From: Chaetoderma sp. LZ-2023a
Taxonomy: Eukaryota > Mollusca > Caudofoveata > Chaetodermatida > Chaetodermatidae
Assembly: GCA_034401795.1 (NCBI GenBank)
Contig: CM067367.1
Location: 37,416,668-37,480,667 of the forward strand
Length of the DNA: 64,000 bases
Reading direction: 5' to 3'
Position 1 is the stretch's first letter. Every line of letters starts with the position of its first letter. Under the pieces are notes generated by a model. It saw only the letters and a program-made list of their open reading frames with translations. It was not told the origin of the DNA and did not search any database. A program made the translations under genes and the position numbers. This document shows, piece by piece, positions 56,720 through 64,000 of this stretch.

Positions 56720-57400
56720 TGTATGATTACTGTATTCTGCGGCTGTGGTAGTAGAACCATCCTGCAGTTGCAATCAGTCATTCTTCGCTCTTGACCAGTG
56801 TGTCTTGTCCCCAGCCAAAATCTTTAGCTTCCTCAGGCCAATTCTTGATCCGAGTGTACCGAGTCCTGCTTTCTTGAGGCCACCTCGCAGTACTCTTAAC
56901 ATTTTTATGAATTGACGTCCTGACTTAATATTTGTTGGCTCCCTGTATGGTGAACTCCAAGGCTCTCTACCCTGGTGTGTCGTCTTGCAATCCATAGCAC
57001 ACTGCCAAAACTTTGCTGAGCGACATTTACGGACAGAAGTGATGTATTACACATTTTGCATAGCACATCGTTGGAAATTATGCTGCCAGGCCATCGGTGT
57101 GCAGCTATGGTGCAGAGGTGTCTGTGGTGGCGGGCATCAAGTTTGACTAGAGCTGCCTTTGGAACTGCGCAGCTGTTAGAGTTAGCAACAAGGATGCACG
57201 TGTTGATTTGTATAAACGCAGTCTTTTTGTCAAGGGCATCTTTGATCTACGAATCCATTGCTTTCAGAAGGGCTGGAAAGCTACGCTCATCATGACGCAG
57301 CGTGCAACAATGTCAGCAGTACCGCACAGCTGTGAGCCCAGGATTATTCTTTTCCTCCATGGTCCGCCGCCACGAAGTGGGTCGTCATTTCCTTTAGTTT
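56720..57400 (-). mobile_element. LINE L-a 3' part, duplicon B
   Basis: Reverse complement matches 3240-3932. Minus-strand peptides include LRVLRGGLKKAGLGTLGSRI and LRKLKILAGDKTHWSRAKND. The shared 3' tail TGATTACTGTATTCTGCGGC is at 56725. About 45 bp past the stop it ends in the AATCAT-type tail. Present shortened in duplicon A, so it inserted before the duplication. Confidence 0.82.
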
Positions 57401-57824
57401 CATGCTTTGTCGATATGTTTATATGTATATGTATATTTATATGACAATATACGAATGGGGTTACATCTCCTTACTGCATTGCACGGGATCAAATGATGTG
57501 ATCTCTTCACGTTAGGGTTGATCGTAATACAAGCAGATAACTATATAGAAAACATAGGAACATAACTCTTAAATCATGGACGTGGCAAATCTGCTATGTT
57601 TGAATTTTCTGTAACAGATGTGTCTTAAACCTCTGTCTTGCTTAAATTTTCTTTATTTAATTGTGATTTGACAGACCTGACACATTAACACTGTTGTTAT
57701 AACAAGAAGTTTACGACACTCATTTGCACAGAAACTTTAGAAAACTAGTTCAATATATAAGCGTAGTGTAATGTTTCTGGTAATTTTGTCAAGAAATAAA
57801 ATGGAGTGTGTAAGAACACGTTCT

Positions 57825-58178
57825 TAATGTCCCTTTCCAGTTTTTGCTAAGCCACGCCCACGTCTAGCTAAGCTCCACCCACACCTCGCTCGTGTTGATA
57901 TTGATAGATCTCTAAACTCTCTGACTATCAATTCCCAGAAAACTATGCAGGTAAGCTGTTGAATATTTTGAAATTAATTTGACTGGGCGCCGTTGCTGCC
58001 TATGGCAGCAACAACGTCCAGTCAAATTAGTTTCAAAATATTCAACAGAATTTTTGTTAAATAGTAGCGTCATACAATTCGTACAACGTGTTGGACTATT
58101 AAGAGTTAAAGCCGCTTAGCTGATTATGATGTCATATGACGTCAGATTGATAGATGGATATTCTGGAAAGGTGACTTA
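57825..58178. mobile_element. M2 MITE, full length, with near-empty site in duplicon A
   Basis: TAATGTCCCTTTCCAG left, CTGGAAAGGTGACTTA right, TA at both edges. The central palindrome (GACTGGGCGCCGTTGCTGCC / GGCAGCAACAACGTCCAGTC) is intact. Duplicon A reads TTCTTAATTATAGTG at this point (44272-44286), without the element. Confidence 0.92.
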
Positions 58179-59519
58179 TAGTGCGCTTGTATTTTCTTTC
58201 AGCAATGTATTTACTGTCCGGCGAAAAAGATGTTTGAATATAAACTAAATTGAAAAATCTGAGCTACAAAAAATAAATGTTCTGAGGAATTAAATCTCGC
58301 CTGTACTCCTCATTATTAGTAAGATTTGATAAATAGTATACTCAAAGTTTAACATTTTGTCGATGTTTCGGCCATCGGGAAAAGTGATTCCTATCACCTG
58401 GTCTTACAACATAGTACATGGACGAGACAAAAACTGTTAGTCAGCAGTAGAATAGTTATACTTGAGCAAAACTAAGCTTGAAAGTAACAAGGATGCTGAC
58501 GTTGGTTTTGAGAATTGTGCAGCTGAAAGGTGTTGCTGTCTACGACTCGAGATCAACATCCACTGCCATGATAAAAAAGCCCTGGGGCTCAGCTGGGATT
58601 TTAGAGATGGCTGACTGACCTTCATTTTGAACATTGTAGCTCTAATTTGTTCTTGCTGTGGCTGGCGTTGGCAAACATGGATGTACGTGGGGCTGTATAA
58701 TTTGGCGGGGTGGGATGGGGGGTTTAGGATAAATACTGTACATGCATTCACAGACTACCACTGAACAACCACAATTTTCAATTTTGTGGGCCCAAAATGC
58801 ATTGAAACTATTATGGGCACGTTTTGCAAAAACGGTGCAGTTATTACCAATTAAAGTAATTGTCAGTTCACTACTATTTTGCCGTGGCAGGGAGGGTGTA
58901 TGGTTCAGTTGTGCCCTTTTGGTAGGGTCTGGTAGTGGGTTAACCATTTCATCGATTAATTCCCAGTATTTAAATTTCATGGCAACAATACAGAAAAAGC
59001 CGTTACATTTTAACATTAATATGACTGGAAGGCTAGTGGATGGCTTCCAGATAACTTAATTTCAAAATATTAAACATAATATTTTCATATGGTAAGACAT
59101 TAACTTATTGAGGATTTTGTCATCGAAATGGGCTAAAGCCACACACTCCCTCTGTGAGCAAAACATCCCTTTGGGGCGGGGCCTTCATTCAGGGGTTTGT
59201 GAAAATTAGACTCTGCGAAGCCATTTCAGAGATTTTTCCAATAAATTAACCAGTCTCTAAGCATATTTTGAATAACATTCTTCATTTTATGGAAGTTCTA
59301 TTACTATATGTTTTTTTCGACAATAACATTTCGACAATATATAGTTTCTTGAATTGCAGTTACAGAAGTTCCGCATACTGCCATACTTATATTTAAAATG
59401 AATGATATAGCTATATAATAAGTTGAAGAAATTTGAACAACAGTTTCAGCATGCCCGATAGCATGTTGTACACACCGAGAGTGGAATACGTACCACACAA
59501 TATTACATCATACCAGCAA

Positions 59520-59692
59520 TTTTGACGACACGAGTCTTTAGAGGTTTTGACTCGAACCGAGTCGAGTAGAGTCATTTAGTGCCAAGACTCGAGTCGAGTC
59601 GAATCAGTTTGCCAAAGTGACTCGAGTCGAGTCGAGTCGAGTCGAGTCACTGAAAATTTTGACTCGAGTCTGACTCGGATCATTGCAACTCT
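59520..59692. repeat. GACTCGAGTC cluster, B-right
   Basis: Longest of the four clusters, with GACTCGAGTCGAGTCGAGTC and a terminal GACTCGAGTCTGACTCGGAT. Confidence 0.92.
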
Positions 59693-60818
59693 GCCATTTT
59701 ATCCATTTAACTTGCGGTCCCATAATCCTATGGTCAAGGGAGGTACTTCGGAAATATTTGCACGATTAGGAACCATCTCCTACAGCATCATCTACATCTT
59801 ACCACTCCACATGTGAGCTAACTGTAAGTGGCAAGCGTGAATGCAGCCTCGAGGAGTCGACAATATAATATAATAATAAGATATCAGACTATGATACAAT
59901 GATATTTTCCAGGCTACGACACGCACCTGATATGTCTGACAATGCATAAGTTACCTATGAAATACAGCTTTGTTCTGCCTGATATGAATACTGAATAACC
60001 ATATCTAGATGTCGCAGAAATCTAAGTTAACATCAAAGAATAATATATAGACCAATTTCATAGCACCAATGACAGGCGGAGGCAAGGCAATCGCCAATAG
60101 CATGTACAATTATACCACACATGTTTTCAATATCTGTGTGACTGCTCTATCATACCATATATCAGAAGCTCAGTATTATGGGCTTTTGATTATATATGTC
60201 TGCAGTACTAGTTGCACAAGCCAATAGTATGGCTAATAAGTCGGTGTATGTTTCAACAATAACGATTAGATTAGCGTTCAGACTCTGCTATGCCTACCAC
60301 TGTTGAGAAAATCAGTGTCAGCCACAACCTATTTGTCAAGTATGGCAGATAGTGTCTGTATCAGGCTAGTCTTGTAGTTGCCGTTAGCCAGGAAGGTTTC
60401 TTCCACAGTAGTGGTTAGGGTGCTATCATAGAACGTGATATTGCTGGATGCACACTTCTGAACTCTCAGTCTTTGCTCACACGTGGGAACCACTTCAGTG
60501 TACCGCGGATAGGAACCAAGGGAACCCAGCGACGTAGTTATAAGCGTACTGTCTGTGACATCATGACCACGTGTCTTTCCTCCAAATGTCTTCACCATTC
60601 TCACCAAAATATTTTTGATAGCTGCGTTTCCACATCATAATTCACCAACGTGATGGCTAGTACAGTAGTCCTTCTCTGTACATATTGTGACCTCGTCTAC
60701 AGATGCGGTTTGTTCTAAGGCAACACTCTGTTGCAGATTCAGTCATGCATATTAAGGATGTGCTGGAGCACGGAAATGTGGCATTATCCCTAGACAAAAG
60801 AAGCCCTGGAGCCTCCAA

Positions 60819-61031
60819 ATGATACAGGAGGGCCACTTATCTGATATATTGCACACAAAGCTTGACAGTTCTGCGCTGACGCCCAGCCTAGTCAAGGAGT
60901 TGCATAATGATCGGGCTTATCTGAGTAAAACATTCCTCATCGGCTACACAAATGGCGGCGTGTTAATGGTCAGGAAAGGGGTTGCAGGTTCCCCAAACGG
61001 GTTTCGTCGATCACTAAGACACATATTGTGA
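60819..61031 (+). other. Short frame conserved with duplicon A
   Basis: GHLSDILHTKLDSSALTPSL, then LIGYTNGGVLMVRKGVAGSP. A perfect-looking donor, CAAG|GTAAGAG, lies just after at 61040 but is beyond the stop in this frame. See 49260-49452. Confidence 0.28.
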
Positions 61032-61095
61032 CTGTCAAGGTAAGAGTTTTATCACGATATGCGTGTGACAATACATGACTGACTAACATATTATA

Positions 61096-63184
61096 AATAT
61101 AGGACATGATTAGGATGGACCCACTCGAGGATTAGCTATTCTCGACAGCATTGTATCCATACTATTATTGATATTAACACCTATTAATGACCTTTCATTT
61201 ACTTCGAGTATAAGTTGCTGGTGCCATGCCAGGTACTTGTCTCCTGATGTTGTTGCTAAATTAAATAGCAAACAACAACGAATGTACACATATTATTATC
61301 CGTAACACGATGTTAGAATCATGCTTGATTTTAAATAGCATAGTATGCCTAGAATCCTGTGTGTTCGCCAAGCGACATTATTAGATACATGTAATATATA
61401 GCGCAGCGTACTTTGGACTTGCGTATTTTAACTGACTAGTTTTCGACTCTATAATAAGATCCCTGTGTATTCCACAGGATTGGATATAAAATCTTACACA
61501 GTATTGACGGATTTGATGCAGGCTTGTATTAAGAAAAACTTGCTGGCATTTGGTACGCCACTACCTTGTAAGATATCCCTTAAGACACTATATTAAGACA
61601 ATGGAGCCAGCATTTATCCCAAGCACATCTATGTGGTTAAATTTCCAGTTCTCTGTGACCTTGGTAAAAGAAGCATGTGATTATGAATCACGACGTACGC
61701 ACACTCTTGGCTTTTCCAGAAATGAGGCATCATGCACGTGCCAGGTCAGAGGTCAACCCATAATGCACTTTGATAGATAAGAACTCAGTGAACCCCAAGC
61801 TTGTCCAATGTAAAGGCATAGGAGAATCTTTGTCATGGAGCTGACAATCAAGTTTGGAATGCTTAAGCATGCATGGAATGCGAGTTTGAGGAACAGATCA
61901 AAAGACGAATGTTATTGTTAACTGCTCGAATATTTGTCATCTTAATCCGGATTTTACAGGATTAATCTGTTAAATATTGCGCCATGGGAATGTTTCAGAA
62001 TATGATTTGATTGTTTCATATTTAGGTGTAGCCAATCAAATGCAAGGTTATTGCACTTGCTTAATTCTGTATAAGACACTTACATAGTACTTAGATTATC
62101 TATCGACCAAATGAAGATCCTGAGATCAGTCGCTATTCTAATAGGAGCTATTTTAGTACGAATTTGTTATAGCTGTTAGAGTACCAATATTGATTCAGTC
62201 ATTTATAGGAGTTAATCTGTGAGTATTTATGTAAAAGTTATCAAGTTATTTCTTCAAGTTATCAGCATGTAGGAGGGCAGATAGGTGAGAAAGATGTGCA
62301 CTCTTTGAAGAAAGCATGAAAGTTTGCCTATAAGCGTTTATTGATAGGTTGATTCTAAAAAAATAGGTCAGCATTTGATTTGACAACTGATTCCCGCTTA
62401 AACTGTGAAATTTAAGATACCAGCTATGAAAATATGCAAAAATAGTATTTTCACTTCTGATTATCATGGCAGTGGAATTTTTGTATCTAGGCATACGTTT
62501 TAACGGTCACAGATTTCATTTATTACCAATACAATACTGCTGGATTACAATAAATGGCAGTAACATGAATAGCAACTGTTTTAAAATCCAAGATGGCCGC
62601 CACACAGTGAAACACATACATTAGGATTTCCTGCTCTTTTCAAAGAGTGCACATCCTTTTCACAACATGCCACATTATTTTAGTTGTGACTCATAGCTAG
62701 TATAAGTCAACCTGCCCATTTGTCTGCCTGCCTGTCTGTCTGTCTGTCTGTCTCTCAGTTCATCGATCTGTCAGTATGTCATGGGGTATATGGGTGCTGG
62801 GTTAGGAAAAAGGACAGCATGGGATGTATGGTATTCTTCAAAGCATCGACATGATAATATATTGAATGGTGGACACCTTGGCCTATATCTTGAATTTTGA
62901 GACTTTGCTTGAGTTGCTTGTGTCAACACACGAATTTACTAATAGGCTAACACACATGGAGCCTATATCTGCCTCTAAAAGGCATTAATAACAACTTATC
63001 AATAGCTAGATCAAGCACAGAGAATTATACAAATAACCATCCATCACTTAATTAGGTGTAGAAATGTGGAATTCCTTTCGTGACAAATTAAAAAAACCAA
63101 AGCCAACCTTACAAGCAATAACAAACTATACGTACACCCAATATAAAGACATTCTCAACACGTGTGTGAGGACAGAACAGAATC
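61096..63184. other. Unassigned AT-rich sequence with (CTGT)n
   Basis: A (CTGT)n tract lies at about 62726-62752. The frames at 61550-61780 and 63064-63246 show no family motif. Nothing else supported. Confidence 0.4.
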
Positions 63185-63573
63185 AATGGACGTTTCCAGT
63201 TTATCCATCCATCATATGGCGCCATAATCAACTACGTCACGTGTAGAATGACATCATAACCAATGACGTCACGAATGGCGTAATTAAGTGCGCCACGAAC
63301 GCATACGTGCTGACGGGCTAAAGCGTGGTTGTGAGAATTGTCTTTACTATTTAATAAACATGCTGTTGAATACTTTGAAACCAATGTGACTGGGCGCTGT
63401 TGCAGCAACAGCACCCAGTCAAATTAGTTTCAAAATATTCAACAGCTTACCTGTGTAGTTTTTTGGAAATTGATAGTCAGGGTGTTCAGAGATCGATCGA
63501 GTCCAACACTAGCACGGTGTGGCTGGAGCTTAGCTAGAGATGGACAGGGATAGCTAAAACTGGAAATGTCAAC
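63185..63573. mobile_element. M2 MITE, near full length
   Basis: AATGGACGTTTCCAGTTTAT left, AAACTGGAAATGTCAACT right. GACTGGGCGCTGTTGCAGCA at the centre and TGTGGCTGGAGCTTAGCTAG near the right end. Confidence 0.87.
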
Positions 63574-63622
63574 TCTGCCTATAACGGACATCCCTGTTTT
63601 GGAGCCACTCGATGAAGGCTCT

Positions 63623-63841
63623 TTAATCCTTTAATGGCTCTATTTAGTCAAGAAAATCGAAATATTTACTTATGTCCATCCGCAGTCCAAGAGAAGACTG
63701 TTTGTAAATTTACCACTGGAGTGACTTGCTCGGTTAACGAGCCACTCATTTCAATGGTAAATTTTCAAAAGAATCTCTTGACCTGCAAATGAACATTCCT
63801 CAAGAGGCCGGTCTTGAATGGCTTGGCGTTGAAAGGATTAA
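63623..63841. mobile_element. M1 MITE
   Basis: TTAATCCTTTAATGGC left, GAAAGGATTAAG right. Core arms are TACCACTGGAGTGACTTGCT and ACGAGCCACTCATTTCAATG. Lies 50 bp from an M2 copy. Confidence 0.85.
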
Positions 63842-63904
63842 GACGAGCGGTTGCAAGATCAAGTATACTTTACCCGCAAAAGCTAAATTATCATAGCCGT
63901 AGGC

Positions 63905-64000
63905 AGTAACTTCATCCAATCGTATTGGTTTCAAAATATTCAGCATAATAGCGACAACTAGCAATAGATGAAGCAATCTATAGCTAATCTCCACCCACTG
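63905..64000. mobile_element. M2 MITE fragment cut by the window edge
   Basis: TGGTTTCAAAATATTCAGCA, then CTAGCTAATCTCCACCCACTG-like sequence; rearranged or partial. Confidence 0.5.

Larger units (their letters stand above)
55245..61095 (+). repeat. Segmental duplication, right copy (duplicon B)
   Basis: Direct copy of 42010-49505, offset about 13 kb at the left edge and narrowing to 11.6 kb at the right because of copy-specific changes. B alone has an M2 insertion (57825-58178), a longer LINE L-a piece and about 200 bp near 59110-59510 missing from A. Confidence 0.92.

Noticed and set aside
1-64000. tRNA, rRNA or other structured RNA genes
   Set aside because: I looked for A/B-box pairs and found no convincing cloverleaf. 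GTTCGA-like hits fall in LINE or unique sequence without the rest of a tRNA.

Overview
The window is animal nuclear DNA from a compact-intron-poor, repeat-rich genome. It shows spliced coding exons, AATAAA-type 3' ends, non-LTR retrotransposons, MITEs, satellites and long microsatellites, and no prokaryotic gene layout. The repeat types (~155-bp satellite monomers inside terminal-armed elements, CR1-like LINEs, a multi-copy family with a Cys-rich tail) are what I associate with marine invertebrates such as molluscs, brachiopods or amphioxus. That placement rests on memory, not on a search.

Only one host gene is convincing: a DEG/ENaC/ASIC-type sodium channel on the + strand. A short exon at 18276-18443 encodes the N-terminus, the His-Gly gating motif and TM1. 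A 9.3-kb intron follows, then a 1.6-kb terminal exon (27765-29384) with the Cys-rich ectodomain and TM2. The splice sites are canonical and both in phase 0, giving a predicted 595-residue protein. The intron carries a decayed ~2.5-kb copy of an unclassified gene family (PIN/FEN-like nuclease motifs plus a CXC-like Cys tail), a minus-strand CR1-like LINE with a MITE nested in it, and further MITEs.

Region by region: 1-8 kb holds MITEs, LINE pieces, a satellite-bearing element (3966-5460) and a long hairpin. 8.4-14 kb holds a TIR element, a LINE piece and a ~1.5-kb tandem module with an internal promoter-like cluster. 14.5-18.07 kb is a second satellite-bearing element, interrupted by two LINEs and a MITE, and ends ~200 bp before the channel start codon. 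29.5-40 kb is intergenic with LINE and MITE copies. 40.88-41.65 kb is another TIR element. 42.0-49.5 kb and 55.2-61.1 kb are two copies of one direct segmental duplication, about 11% diverged in a sampled stretch. They differ by insertions with empty sites in the sister copy, by a 63-unit minisatellite expansion in the left copy, and by hairpin formation. Between them lies a CR1-like LINE split by satellite sequence and large GGT/GAT/GGA arrays.

Two MITE families recur. M1 is palindromic with TTAA plus CCCTTT ends (piggyBac-like). M2 has TA targets, CCTTTCCAG ends and a central palindrome. The duplication pair and nested insertions give a relative order of events without outside data. Coordinates of decayed repeats are by-eye estimates, generally good to tens of bases.
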